Both the position numbers and the translations under genes were made by a program. A stretch of 64,000 nucleotides of DNA from assembly GCA_965243625.1 (NCBI GenBank), contig CBDEVI010000002.1, positions 2,170,001 through 2,234,000 of the forward strand. Direction: 5' to 3'. Numbering within the stretch: position 1 is the first letter of the stretch; each line of letters opens with the position of its first letter. Under the pieces are notes generated by a model. The model saw only the letters and a list, made by a program, of their open reading frames with translations. It had not been told where the DNA came from and ran no database searches. The stretch is from JAJECS01 sp965243625. Lineage in GTDB: Bacteria > Chloroflexota > UBA11872. Positions 50,293-59,613 of the stretch are shown here, piece by piece.

Positions 50293-50517
50293 ATGCCGGC
50301 CTACACCTACGAATGTGAAAAGTGCGGCGACGTGTTCGATATCCGCCGCAGCATGACCGACGAGAGCCCGGTCGTTTGCACGTCCTGTCGCAGCAAGCGC
50401 GTCCGCCGCGTCTACCACGCGCTGGCCATGGTTGGGGCGTCGTCGTCCGGCGGCAGCGAGTCGCCGGCCGCGTATGACGCGGGTGCAACTTGCTGCGGCG
50501 GTTCCTGCGGCTGCTAG
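50293..50517 (+). CDS. FmdB-family zinc-ribbon protein
   Basis: 74 residues from ATG 50293. MPAYTYECEKCGDVF with C-x2-C, then VVCTSCRSKRVRRVYHA as the second C-x2-C pair, the usual FmdB zinc ribbon. The C-terminal tail is Ser/Gly rich and ends with five cysteines (CCGGSCGC). Regulatory role suggested for the family; target unknown. Confidence 0.85.
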   Translation: MPAYTYECEKCGDVFDIRRSMTDESPVVCTSCRSKRVRRVYHALAMVGASSSGGSESPAAYDAGATCCGGSCGC

Positions 50518-50687
50518 CTCCGTCGCCCTAGACTTTTTACGGTCGGTCGGTCCGCGTTCCTTCGCCGTATTCGGGTCGTCGCCGTGACGTTTTGTGGCGA
50601 TTCCCACATATGCGGGAACGATATGTGACCGTTGGGCGTAGTCTCTTCAGGACGGTGCCGCGCCGTCTTCCACCGAAGGAGCTGGAG

Positions 50688-51473
50688 ATGTTGAACCGTG
50701 CACGAGTCACCCTGGCCATTGCCATCCTGGCGTTGGCGGCAGTCATCGGCAGCGTCGCCGTCGTTGGCGCGGACTCAGACGGGACGTCCTACCTCGAGCC
50801 GCCGCGCACGCTCACGGTGAACGGCGACGGCGCGGCGTCCGCGGCTCCCGATATCGTCGATATCCAACTCGGCGTCGAGACGATCGACGAAGACCCGAAG
50901 GCCGCCATCGACGACAACACCTCGACCATGCAAGGCGTCATGGAGGCACTGACCGATCTGGAGGTCTCCGAGGACGACATCCAGACCCGCAGCTTCAACA
51001 TGTGGGTCGAGCAGATCTATGACGAAGACGGCCCGACCGGTGAGTTCCTCTACCACGTGGTCAACCAGATCTCCGTGCGCGTGCGGGACATCGACAACAC
51101 TGGCGACGTGCTGGGCGCGGCGCTGGCGGCCGGCGCCAACACCGTGCGCGGCATCTCCTTCGGCGTGGAGGACACACAGTCGTTGGAAGAGGCCGCACGC
51201 GACGCCGCCGTCGACAACGCGGTCGCCAAGGCCGAGCAGCTGGCCGAGCGGCTGGGCGTCGCGGTCGGCAGCCCCCGGCATATCGCCGAGATCACGGGCG
51301 GCTTCCCTGAATCGGTCCGCGTCGAGCGAGCGGTCATGCTGGAGTCCGCCGGCGGGAGCGTGCCCGTGTCGCCGGGCGACTTCACGGTTCGCGTGTCCGT
51401 GACCATCACCTTCGACATCGAGTTGCCGTACGAGGACGGCAAGATGGACGGCGGCGACTCCGAGGAGAGCTAG
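50688..51473 (+). CDS. SIMPL-domain (DUF541) secreted or membrane-anchored protein
   Basis: 261 residues from ATG 50688 (AAGGAG seven bases upstream). N-terminal signal/anchor helix (TLAIAILALAAVIGSVAVVG), then a SIMPL domain: RTLTVNGDGAASAAPDIVDI, QTRSFNMWVEQIYDEDG, VVNQISVRVRDI, AEQLAERLGVAVG. Role unknown; similar proteins occur in stress and outer-surface contexts. Its TAG stop shares the palindrome CTAG with the convergent dinG-like gene. Confidence 0.9.
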   Translation: MLNRARVTLAIAILALAAVIGSVAVVGADSDGTSYLEPPRTLTVNGDGAASAAPDIVDIQLGVETIDEDPKAAIDDNTSTMQGVMEALTDLEVSEDDIQTRSFNMWVEQIYDEDGPTGEFLYHVVNQISVRVRDIDNTGDVLGAALAAGANTVRGISFGVEDTQSLEEAARDAAVDNAVAKAEQLAERLGVAVGSPRHIAEITGGFPESVRVERAVMLESAGGSVPVSPGDFTVRVSVTITFDIELPYEDGKMDGGDSEES

Positions 51474-53395
51474 CCGCCGCCCGACCCGAAAAAGCGGTAG
51501 ACATCCGCCAGCTCGGCGGTGCGCCGCGCGGGCGGCAGCGAGTCCAGCACCAGGGCGCCGTAGCGGCGGGTGGTCAGCCTGCGATCCAGGATGGCCACCA
51601 CGCCGCGGTCCTGGCTCGAGCGAATCAGGCGTCCCACGCCCTGCTTGAGCAGCAGCGTGGCGCGCGGCAGGGCGAACTCGCCGAACCAGTTCCGGCCCTC
51701 GGCCCGCAGACGGTCGGTGCGCGCGGCGATGACCGGATCGTCCGGCACGGCAAACGGCAACCGGGTGATGATGACCAGGCTCAGCGCCTCGCCAGGCACG
51801 TCGACGCCTTCCCAGAACGACCGCGTGCCGAAGAGGACGGCATTGCCGGCCGCGCGGAACTGGTCGAGCAGCACCGGCGTGGGCGCCTGGCCCTGGCGCA
51901 GCACGGGGAACGCCAGCCGGCCCGAGAGACGGCGCCAGGCGTCGCGCAGCGCCCGGTGACTGGTGAAGAGGCAGAACGCGCCGCCGCCGGAAGCCTGCAC
52001 CAACGCCTCGATGCGCGCGGCGATGGCGCCGGCGTAGGCGTCCGACGCGCCGCCGCCCGTGGGCGGTTCGGCAACGTCCCGCGGCAGATACAGGAGCGCC
52101 TGGCGCCGGTAGTCGAAGGCCGGCTCGGTGACCAACCCCTCCGCGCCGGCCAGCCCGAGGCGATCGGCCGCGTACTCGAACGAGCCGCCGACGGTGAGCG
52201 TCGCCGACGTGCCGATCACCTGACGGCGGTCGGCCACCAGTTGCTTGAATGTCGACGCCACGTCGATTGGGGCGGCGGTCGCGACGATGCCGCGTTCGTC
52301 GGACCGCTCCGCGTAGTGCACCCAATCCGGGTCGCCGACGCGGAACACGCGGTCGGCGTCCATCGCCAGCTCGCGCAGCCGGCGGCTGAGCCAGGTGCCT
52401 TCCTCACCGTCGGCAACCTCGCCGACCGCCTCGGCCAGGTCGGTCGTCAGCTCCGCCAGTCGGATTCCGGCGGGGACCTCCTCCCGGATCGGCGAGCGGC
52501 CCGCGCCCAGCATGCGCTCGACCTGGGCGAATGCCGCCGTGGACGCCTCCAGCGCCGCCCGAATGGTCCCGGCGCGCCCGCGACCGACGGCGTCGATCAC
52601 CCGCCGTGTATTGAGCATGCGCGAGGCGCGGCCGGCGTCGATCTCCGCCGCGAACACGGAGGTTGCCGCGTCCTCAAGGGTGTGCGCCTCGTCGAGCACC
52701 GCCGGCGCGCCCTGCGGAAGCGGCATGCCGGTCCCGTCTTCGTCTCCCACAGACCGGAGCTTGGCGTCCACCAGCACGAGATGGTGGTTGGTAATCACGA
52801 TTTGGGCGTCGGCGGCCTGCGTCCGCGCCTTCTCGGCCCAGCACTCGCGCACGTAGGGACACAGGCGTCCCTCGCAAGTCTCCATACCGCGCGTCAAAGC
52901 GGCGCGCAGCACCGGCGTCGCGCCCTCGCCGAGCTCATCCATGTCGCCGCTGGTAGTGCGGTCGGCCCAGGCCCGCACTTCGGGCATGTGCCCCACGATT
53001 GCCGCGTCGGGCATCTGGGCCTGGGCATCGAGGGACAGCAGGCAGAGATAGTTGGCGCGGCCCTTCAAACGCGCCACGACGGGCGACACGCCCGTGAGAC
53101 TGACGGCCAGCGGCAGGTCGTGGAACCAGAGTTGGTCCTGCAGCGCCTTGGTGGCGGTGCTCACGACGGCCTGCGACTTGGCGCGCAGCAGGGGCGCCAG
53201 GTAGGCCAGCGATTTGCCGGTGCCGGTTCCGGCCTCGACGAGCGCATGCTTGCCGGCGGCGAGCGCGCCTTCCACAAAGTCGGCCATCTGGAGCTGGCAG
53301 GCGCGGGTCTCGTATTCGGGCAGCAATAACGACAGCGCGCCGCCCGCGCCGAACAGCCGTTCGAGCGACCGCCGGCCGTCGGTCGGTCCGTTCAC
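51470..53395 (-). CDS. DinG-family (XPD-like) Fe-S DNA helicase
   Basis: 641 residues from GTG 53395. Walker A EAGTGTGKS (about 54-62), then TKALQDQL, the Fe-S cysteines (NYLC, then METCEGRLCPYVRECW), NHHLVL, DEAHTLEDAA, and the C-terminal motifs FGTRSFWEGVDVPG and LLKQGVGRLIRS. A 5'-3' helicase of the XPD/DinG group that resolves R-loops or damaged DNA; the exact role is not known. Overlaps the SIMPL gene stop by four bases, tail to tail. Confidence 0.93.
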   Translation of the reverse strand: MNGPTDGRRSLERLFGAGGALSLLLPEYETRACQLQMADFVEGALAAGKHALVEAGTGTGKSLAYLAPLLRAKSQAVVSTATKALQDQLWFHDLPLAVSLTGVSPVVARLKGRANYLCLLSLDAQAQMPDAAIVGHMPEVRAWADRTTSGDMDELGEGATPVLRAALTRGMETCEGRLCPYVRECWAEKARTQAADAQIVITNHHLVLVDAKLRSVGDEDGTGMPLPQGAPAVLDEAHTLEDAATSVFAAEIDAGRASRMLNTRRVIDAVGRGRAGTIRAALEASTAAFAQVERMLGAGRSPIREEVPAGIRLAELTTDLAEAVGEVADGEEGTWLSRRLRELAMDADRVFRVGDPDWVHYAERSDERGIVATAAPIDVASTFKQLVADRRQVIGTSATLTVGGSFEYAADRLGLAGAEGLVTEPAFDYRRQALLYLPRDVAEPPTGGGASDAYAGAIAARIEALVQASGGGAFCLFTSHRALRDAWRRLSGRLAFPVLRQGQAPTPVLLDQFRAAGNAVLFGTRSFWEGVDVPGEALSLVIITRLPFAVPDDPVIAARTDRLRAEGRNWFGEFALPRATLLLKQGVGRLIRSSQDRGVVAILDRRLTTRRYGALVLDSLPPARRTAELADVYRFFGSGGG

Positions 53396-53545
53396 CGAGA
53401 CCTTGGCAGCACCGGGTCAGGCGCGGGATGCATGTGCGGAACCCGCTGCGTAGTCCTGTTTGGGTGGGGGATGGATTCCCGCATTCGGAGACCTTGGCAA
53501 AGTCCGGTCGGAGGAATCCCACCAGCCCCCAGTTTCAGTGAAGGG

Positions 53546-53578
53546 TGGATTCCCGCCTTCGCGGGAATGACGGAGGGG
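53546..53578 (+). repeat. REP-like palindromic repeat, family 1
   Basis: ATTCCCGC-CTTC-GCGGGAAT then GACGGAGGGG. Half-copies are present at about 53471 (GATTCCCGCATTCGG). The 5' flank matches that at 10514. Confidence 0.85.
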
Positions 53579-53662
53579 GCGCGAATGATTGAGGGGCTAC
53601 GCACGAGTTTCCGTTCGCGGGAACGCTGAGTGGGTGCGCAATGGCCGCCTCACGCCGGCGTG

Positions 53663-54364
53663 CTACGGGAGGATCCGCGTCGTGGCCGCGCTGCCGGCGA
53701 CTGAGGCCGCCGCGAAGGCCTCGGCAAAGTCGACGCCTGCCTGGAGGCCGCGGTACGCCGACACCGTTTCGGCCGCCTCGGCGATGTCGATGCCTCGCCG
53801 GGTCAGGTACCACTGCGCCAGCGTCTTGAAGTGCGCGATGGCTGTCTGCTTCGCGTCGATCGTGTCGCTCACGTCCACGTAGGTGTCGGGGGTGAAGCCC
53901 TCGAGCCATCGCGGCTGGTAGGCGAACACTGCGGGCGGCGCGTCGAGGGGGTCGTGGTCGGTGCGGGCGGTTGGCGCGGCCGCAATGTGCGCGGCGTCGA
54001 GCGCCAGGCGCAAGACGTCGCGCAGGTCGTGGTGCGCGTCCACCGACGCCGGCGCGAGCAGGGCCTGTGGCCGAAACGTCCGCAGGACCTCGACCAATTG
54101 CATCCGCGTCACGGCGTCGTTGGCGACGCTGAAATCCGAGTGGCCGAACCAGAACAGCTCCGCGCCCAGGGATTTGGCCGCGGCCTCCGATTCGGCGCGA
54201 TGCGCGTCGGCCAGCTCCCGGGGCGGCACGTCGCTGCCAAGGCTGTTGCCGTTGCCCAGCGTGCAGATCGCCACCGCACCACGCATGGCCGCCACGCGCG
54301 CCAGCGTGCCGCCGCAGCACATCTCGGCGTCGCCGGGCGATGCGGCCAGGGCCAGGATGCGCAT
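53663..54364 (-). CDS. PIG-L/LmbE-like protein with an altered metal site
   Basis: 233 residues from ATG 54364. The order of PIG-L elements is kept: ILALAASPGDAEMCCGGTLA (usually A-H-P-D-D-E...GGTL), GNGNSLGS, GAELFWFGHSDF, DAHHDLRDV (usually H-x-D-H). The first zinc-ligand His is Ser and the catalytic Asp is Gly, so deacetylase activity is doubtful. Stand-alone between repeats and obg. Confidence 0.8.
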   Translation of the reverse strand: MRILALAASPGDAEMCCGGTLARVAAMRGAVAICTLGNGNSLGSDVPPRELADAHRAESEAAAKSLGAELFWFGHSDFSVANDAVTRMQLVEVLRTFRPQALLAPASVDAHHDLRDVLRLALDAAHIAAAPTARTDHDPLDAPPAVFAYQPRWLEGFTPDTYVDVSDTIDAKQTAIAHFKTLAQWYLTRRGIDIAEAAETVSAYRGLQAGVDFAEAFAAASVAGSAATTRILP

Positions 54365-54468
54365 GACTCTCCCTCGGCGTGAAGTGGTCAGAGTTTAACC
54401 CGGCACCTCGGGCGCCTCGGTCCACCGCGTGCGGCAGAATTGACCTGCGCCGCCGCCGTGCGGGTCCC

Positions 54469-55767
54469 ATGCCCGATTCCACCGCCAATTTCTTCGACCA
54501 GGCCCGCGTATACGTGCGCGCCGGGCGCGGCGGCGACGGCGCGGCGAGCTTCCGGCGGGAGAAGCACGTGCCGCTCGGCGGACCCGACGGCGGCGATGGC
54601 GGCCGCGGGGGCGACGTGCTGATCCGGGCGCGCGAGAACTTGCATGCGCTGACGCACCTGCAATACCAGCATCGCTTCATCGCCGGCAACGGCGCGCCCG
54701 GTCAGCGCAGCCTGCGCCAGGGGCGCGACGGCAAGCCCGTCATCATCGACGTCCCGCTCGGCACGGTGGTGTATGACGACGCCGCCTCGCAGGTGCTGCA
54801 CGATCTGGTGGAGGCCGGCCAGGTCGAGGTGGTCGCCCACGGCGGTTCGGGAGGACGTGGCAACGCGCGCTTCAAGTCGTCGCGGTTTACGGCGCCGGAC
54901 CTTGCGCTGCGCGGCGCGGACGGGGACGAATGCCACCTGCGCCTGGAGCTGGAGTTGATTGCGGACGTCGGTCTCGTCGGTGCGCCCAATGCGGGCAAAT
55001 CCTCACTGTTGACGCGCATCAGCGACGCCCGGCCGAAGGTTGCGCCGTACCCCTTCACCACGCTGCAGCCCGTCCTGGGCGTGGTCGCGGCCAGCGACAC
55101 GCACATGGTCGTCGCCGATCTGCCGGGGCTGATCGAAGGCGCCAGCGAGGGAGCGGGTCTCGGCGCTCAGTTCCTGCGCCACGCCAGGCGATCGCGGGTG
55201 CTCATCCACGTCGTGGACGGCTCGGGACTGGAGCGACCGCCGATGGAGGCCCTGGATGCCATCAATCTTGAGCTGGCGAGCCACGGCGCCGGATTGGAGT
55301 CGCGGCCGCAGATCGTGGCCTTCAACAAGCTCGACCTTGCCGAGTCTCGCGCCGAATGGAGCGCCTTTGCCGCCGAGTGCCGCGAGCGCGGCTGCGAGCC
55401 GGTGGCGGTATCCGCGGCAACCGGCGAGGGTATTCCGATGCTCGTCCAACGTGCGCTGGGCGCGCTGGCCGAGGCGCCCGAGCCGGAGCGTCCACAGCCG
55501 ACGGTCCCGCCGGTGCTGCGCCCCGAGCCAGTCCATGAGGCCCCGCGGCTGTTTCGTCGCGAGGACGGGGCCTACGTCATCCGCGATCCGACCCTCGAAC
55601 GGCTGGCGCGGCAACTCAACCTGAACACCCAGGACGCGGTCGACTATTTCCAGCGCCGGCTCGACCGCAGCGGCGTCACCGCGCGCCTCGAAAAGGCCGG
55701 CACCGAGCCCGGCGACACGGTGGTGGTTGGCGAGCTTGAGTTCGAATGGGAGGCCGAGGGGCTGTGA
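54469..55767 (+). CDS. obg: GTPase Obg
   Basis: 432 residues. Glycine-rich Obg fold (about 1-158, RAGRGGDGAASFRREKHVPL), then a GTPase domain with G1 GAPNAGKSS, G2/switch YPFTTLQPVLG, G3 DLPGLIEG, G4 NKLDL, and a C-terminal OCT domain (about 345-432). Assists 50S assembly and growth control. ATG 54469 fits the family start. Confidence 0.96.
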   Translation: MPDSTANFFDQARVYVRAGRGGDGAASFRREKHVPLGGPDGGDGGRGGDVLIRARENLHALTHLQYQHRFIAGNGAPGQRSLRQGRDGKPVIIDVPLGTVVYDDAASQVLHDLVEAGQVEVVAHGGSGGRGNARFKSSRFTAPDLALRGADGDECHLRLELELIADVGLVGAPNAGKSSLLTRISDARPKVAPYPFTTLQPVLGVVAASDTHMVVADLPGLIEGASEGAGLGAQFLRHARRSRVLIHVVDGSGLERPPMEALDAINLELASHGAGLESRPQIVAFNKLDLAESRAEWSAFAAECRERGCEPVAVSAATGEGIPMLVQRALGALAEAPEPERPQPTVPPVLRPEPVHEAPRLFRREDGAYVIRDPTLERLARQLNLNTQDAVDYFQRRLDRSGVTARLEKAGTEPGDTVVVGELEFEWEAEGL

Positions 55768-55773
55768 TAGCAT
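55765..55773 (+). promoter_or_regulatory. extended -10 promoter-like site for thrS
   Basis: TGA-TAGCAT, overlapping the obg stop codon. It would start a leader of about 175 nt before thrS that contains the terminator at 55882. Confidence 0.45.
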
Positions 55774-55779
55774 CCCGCC

Positions 55780-55956
55780 ATGGTGATTTGCCTCCGAAAC
55801 TGTCGCCCATCTCTGGGTGAAATCCGCGTCACTACCTAGCCCCCGCTATGTCGCGGCCAGCGCGCCGCGTCGCGGGGGCCGCGCCCGGCACCGCCGGGCG
55901 ATTTTGTTTTCTCGGCGGGGTTCGGCCCGCCGCTCACCTGACGAAGGATCTCTCCC
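55780..55956 (+). promoter_or_regulatory. structured leader of thrS, possible attenuator
   Basis: Contains a long stem GCCCCCGC/GCGGGGGC (about 55839-55879) followed by the terminator at 55882-55911, then a CGGCGGG/CCCGCCG hairpin before the Shine-Dalgarno (GAAGGA) and ATG. A GGGTGAAATCCGCG stretch upstream loosely resembles a T-box sequence but does not match it. Whether it responds to tRNA or a protein is unknown. Confidence 0.4.
55882..55911 (+). terminator. strong intrinsic terminator between obg and thrS
   Basis: Stem CGCCCGGC/GCCGGGCG, loop ACC, followed by ATTTTGTTTTC. It lies 115 bp after obg and 46 bp before thrS, so it may end obg transcripts or act as an attenuator for thrS. Confidence 0.8.
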
Positions 55957-57723
55957 ATGAACGACACGCTCTCCCGCATGCGGCACTCGGCCGCGCACGT
56001 GCTGGCGACAGCCGTGCTCGACGTCTTTCCGGACGCCGAACTCGGCATCGGGCCGCCCACGGACGACGGCTTTTACTACGACTTTCTGCTCCCGCGCGCG
56101 CTCACGCCCGAGGACTTGAAGCAGTTCGAAGCGCTGATGCGTAAGCACGTGGCGGCGGACTACCCCTTCGAGTACGCCGAGCATGAGCGCTCGGAGTTGC
56201 TCGAGCGCTTTCGCGAGGATGGCCAGTCCTTCAAGGTCGAGCTGATCGACGACCTGGCGGCGGACGAAACGCTCAGCACGTATACGTCCGGGCCGTTCGT
56301 CGACCTGTGCCGCGGCCCGCACGTCGAATCAACGGGTCAGATCGGCGCGTACAAGCTGCTGTCCATCGCCGGGGCCTATTGGCGCGGGGACGAGCGGCGG
56401 CCGCAGCTGCAGCGCATCTACGGCACGGCCTTCGCCACGCGGGCCGAGCTCAAGGCGCACCTGCAGCGGCTCGAAGAGGCCAAGAAGCGCGACCACCGCC
56501 TGCTCTCGCGCCAGCTCGACCTGTTTTCCTTCAACCCGCTGGTCGGCGCGGGCCTGGTGCTGTGGCACCCCAAGGGCGGGGTGATCCGCGAGACGCTGGA
56601 AGACTTCTGGCGCGCCGAGCACCGGCGCCGCGGCTACGACCTCGTCTACTCGCCCCACATCGGCCGCAAGGAGCTGTGGGAAACGAGCGGGCACACGCAG
56701 TTTTTCGCCGACGGGCTGTTCCCGGAGATGGAGCTGGAAAACCAGACCTTCATCAACAAGCCGATGAACTGCCCCTTCCACGTGCAGATCTTCGCGTCGG
56801 GCACGCGCAGCTACCGCGACCTGCCGCTGCGACTGGGTGAGCTCGGGTCGGTCTATCGCTACGAGCGCTCGGGCACGCTGCACGGGGCGCTGCGCGTGCG
56901 CGGTATGACGCAGGACGACGCCCACATCTTCTGCCGCCGGGACCAGTTCGTGGACGAGGTCAGCGGCGTCATCGACCTGACCCAGATGATTCTCGGCACG
57001 TTCGGGTTTTCGGACTACGCCATCGACGTGAGCGTGCGGGCCGACGACGACCGCGACAAATACGCCGGGGACGACGAGCTGTGGGAGCTGGCCGAGCAGG
57101 GACTGGTCGAGGCCTTGAATCGGCATGGCCTCGAGTTTCGCCGCGTCCCGGGCGAGGCGGCCTTCTACGGTCCGAAGATCGACGTGCACCTGGTCGACGC
57201 CATCGGGCGCACCTGGCAGCTCACGACGATCCAGGTCGACTTCAATCTGCCGGAGCGGTTCGACATCACCTACGAGGCCGCCGACGGCAGCCGCGAGCGT
57301 CCGGTGATGGTCCACCGCGCCATCATGGGGACGATCGAGCGGTTCACGGCCATCCTCATCGAGCACTTCGCCGGAGCGTTTCCGGTCTGGCTGTCGCCGG
57401 TGCAGGCCGTGGTGATCCCCATCGCCGACCGGCACGCGGAGTACGGCCAGGGCGTGGTCGAGCAGTTGCAGGCTGCGGGGCTCCGCGCGGAGCTCGACGC
57501 GCGGTCCGAGCGCATGAATCGCAAGATCCGCGACGCCCAACTCCAGAAGGTTCCCTACATGCTCGTGGCCGGCGACCGTGACATCGCCGCCGGCCACGTT
57601 TCGGTGCGTCTGCGCACCGGCGAGGACCTGAAGGGCATGTCCGTGGACGCCTTCCTGGACGCCGTCCAGCCCGTCGTCGCGTCGCGCGCGCACGACACCC
57701 TCGGCTTCGATGCCACGAGCTAG
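55957..57723 (+). CDS. thrS: threonine-tRNA ligase lacking the TGS domain
   Basis: 588 residues from ATG 55957 (AAGGA upstream). Starts directly with the editing-domain segment MRHSAAHVLATAVLDVFPDA (H-x3-H), so the N-terminal TGS domain of many ThrRS is absent. Class II motifs and zinc ligands follow: NKPMNCPFHVQIF, VYRYERSGTLHGALRVRGMTQDD (motif 2), VMVHRAIMGTIERF (motif 3), then the anticodon domain. TGS-less forms are known in several phyla. Downstream genes are an ABC exporter pair. Confidence 0.96.
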   Translation: MNDTLSRMRHSAAHVLATAVLDVFPDAELGIGPPTDDGFYYDFLLPRALTPEDLKQFEALMRKHVAADYPFEYAEHERSELLERFREDGQSFKVELIDDLAADETLSTYTSGPFVDLCRGPHVESTGQIGAYKLLSIAGAYWRGDERRPQLQRIYGTAFATRAELKAHLQRLEEAKKRDHRLLSRQLDLFSFNPLVGAGLVLWHPKGGVIRETLEDFWRAEHRRRGYDLVYSPHIGRKELWETSGHTQFFADGLFPEMELENQTFINKPMNCPFHVQIFASGTRSYRDLPLRLGELGSVYRYERSGTLHGALRVRGMTQDDAHIFCRRDQFVDEVSGVIDLTQMILGTFGFSDYAIDVSVRADDDRDKYAGDDELWELAEQGLVEALNRHGLEFRRVPGEAAFYGPKIDVHLVDAIGRTWQLTTIQVDFNLPERFDITYEAADGSRERPVMVHRAIMGTIERFTAILIEHFAGAFPVWLSPVQAVVIPIADRHAEYGQGVVEQLQAAGLRAELDARSERMNRKIRDAQLQKVPYMLVAGDRDIAAGHVSVRLRTGEDLKGMSVDAFLDAVQPVVASRAHDTLGFDATS

Positions 57724-57831
57724 CGGTGCTGACCGCGCGTTCGGAACTGCCCCAGCGTTAGCGAGACCTTTGTCGGGCCTGGCGTTCGGCCAGACTCGGG
57801 CACGGGTCGGGGAGGGCAGTCACCGAGGGCG

Positions 57832-59598
57832 ATGAGCCAGCAGCCTGTGAACGTGCTTCGCACGGCTCGCCGCATGGCGTCCTATCTGCGCCCGCACTGG
57901 CGAGCACAGGTGGGCGCAGTGCTGGCCTCGCTGGTGACCGTCGGCGCGGAGCTGCCGACGCCGCTGCTCATCAAGGCCCTGGTTGACGATGTCGCAATCG
58001 GCGGCGACCTGAGCCTGCTGCCGCCGCTGCTCATCGCCATCGGCGCGCTGGCCATTGCCGGGTCGGCTGGATACGTTGCCGCCAACTACCTCTTCACGAG
58101 CGCCGGCGAGCAGGCGGCCAACGTCCTGCGTCGGGCGCTCATGGACCAGGTGCTGCGCCTGCCGCTGGCCTACTTTCGCGGGCACCGCACCGGCGACACG
58201 GTGACCCACTTCACCGCCGACTCGGCAGCAATCGCCGAGGCCTACGAGCGCGCCTATGGCCGAGGACTTTCCGCCGCTATCTCGGTGCTCGGGATCATCA
58301 TTGTCGTGGCGGTGATCGACTGGCGCTTCGGGGTGCTCGCCGCCGCGCTGGTTCCGGTGTACATGCTGCTGCCGCGGCTCCGGCAAGGGCACCATGTGCG
58401 CTCGGCGCAGCGCGTCCAAAGCGCCACCGGCGAGCTTGGCGGCCTGGCCACCGAGCTTATCGCCGGCATGCGCGACATCCGCGCGTTCAATCGCCAGGGG
58501 TGGTCGCTGGATCGCCTGCGGCGACTGCTCCGTGAGTTGCGCGATGCGCGCGTGTATCAGGGTTTCGTTCGCGGCTGGACCTGGGTGACCACGACCATCT
58601 TCTGGATCGCCTACGCCTCGATCTTCTTTGTGCTGGCAGAGCCGATCTTCGGCGGCGAGGTGACGATCGGATTCGCCCTTGCCCTGGCGGGGTATCTCAC
58701 ATGGCTCAACCGAGAGGTGACCCCGATGACGATGGCGTACGTCGACCTTTTGCACGCGGTCGGGGCCGCGCGGCGACTCTTCGGTTTTCTGGACACGCCC
58801 GCGGAAGACGACGCCGGCGACGGGAAGCCTCTGGCCGCGACTCGCGGCGATGTTGAGTTTCGCGGCGTCGGCGCGGCCTACATGGCCGATACGCCGGTGC
58901 TAACGGATGTGTCGTTTCGGGTTCCGGGCGGCTCGACGACGGCGATCGTGGGACCGAGCGGCGCCGGAAAGTCGACCGTCGTCAACCTGCTGCTGCGGTT
59001 CCTCCCGCCAAGCGCCGGTGAAATTCGGCTCGACGGGCAGGACGTGGGCGCCGCCAGTGCGACGGAGACGCGGCGGCACGTCGGCGTCGTGTTCCAGGAC
59101 CCGGTGCTCTTCCATGGGTCCATCGCCGAGAACATCCGGTTCGGACGCGAGGGCATCGGCCAGCGTGAGGTTGCCCGGGCGGCCGCCACCGCCGCCGCCA
59201 CCGACTTCATCGAGGCCACGCGCGACGGATTCGACACCCAGGTCGGTGAGCGGGGTCTCCGCCTGTCGGGCGGACAGGCGCAACGCATCGCCATTGCGCG
59301 CGCCATCGCGGGCGATCCGCGCGTGTTGGTGCTCGACGAAGCCACGTCCGCCCTAGACGCCGAAGCGGAGCACCTGGTGCTGCGCGGCCTGGATCGCGCG
59401 CGCGAGGGCCGCACGACGCTGGTGATCGCCCACCGGCTGTCCACGGTGCACCAGGCGGACCAGGTCGTCGTGCTCGACGCGGGCCGCGTGCTGGATGTCG
59501 GACGTCACGACGAGCTCTACGAGCGTTGCGGCCTCTACCGCGAGCTGTGCGACCGGCAGATGCAACCGGTCACCGACGTGCGGGCGAACGATGATTAG
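57832..59598 (+). CDS. ABC exporter half-transporter 1
   Basis: 588 residues: six-TM exporter domain (about 30-320), ATPase with Walker A GPSGAGKST, Q-loop VFQDPVLFHGS, signature LSGGQAQR, Walker B VLVLDEATSALD, AHRLST. Both catalytic sites look intact. Sixteen bases before the second half-transporter, so a heterodimer is likely. Lipid or multidrug export possible. Confidence 0.93.
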   Translation: MSQQPVNVLRTARRMASYLRPHWRAQVGAVLASLVTVGAELPTPLLIKALVDDVAIGGDLSLLPPLLIAIGALAIAGSAGYVAANYLFTSAGEQAANVLRRALMDQVLRLPLAYFRGHRTGDTVTHFTADSAAIAEAYERAYGRGLSAAISVLGIIIVVAVIDWRFGVLAAALVPVYMLLPRLRQGHHVRSAQRVQSATGELGGLATELIAGMRDIRAFNRQGWSLDRLRRLLRELRDARVYQGFVRGWTWVTTTIFWIAYASIFFVLAEPIFGGEVTIGFALALAGYLTWLNREVTPMTMAYVDLLHAVGAARRLFGFLDTPAEDDAGDGKPLAATRGDVEFRGVGAAYMADTPVLTDVSFRVPGGSTTAIVGPSGAGKSTVVNLLLRFLPPSAGEIRLDGQDVGAASATETRRHVGVVFQDPVLFHGSIAENIRFGREGIGQREVARAAATAAATDFIEATRDGFDTQVGERGLRLSGGQAQRIAIARAIAGDPRVLVLDEATSALDAEAEHLVLRGLDRAREGRTTLVIAHRLSTVHQADQVVVLDAGRVLDVGRHDELYERCGLYRELCDRQMQPVTDVRANDD

Positions 59599-59613
59599 CA
59601 CAGGGCGCAAGCC

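Noticed and set aside
55780..55850. T-box element upstream of thrS
   Set aside because: GGGTGAAATCCGCG has an extra base and lacks the UGGN-ACC core needed to pair with tRNA CCA ends; no stem I specifier loop is evident in the short space.
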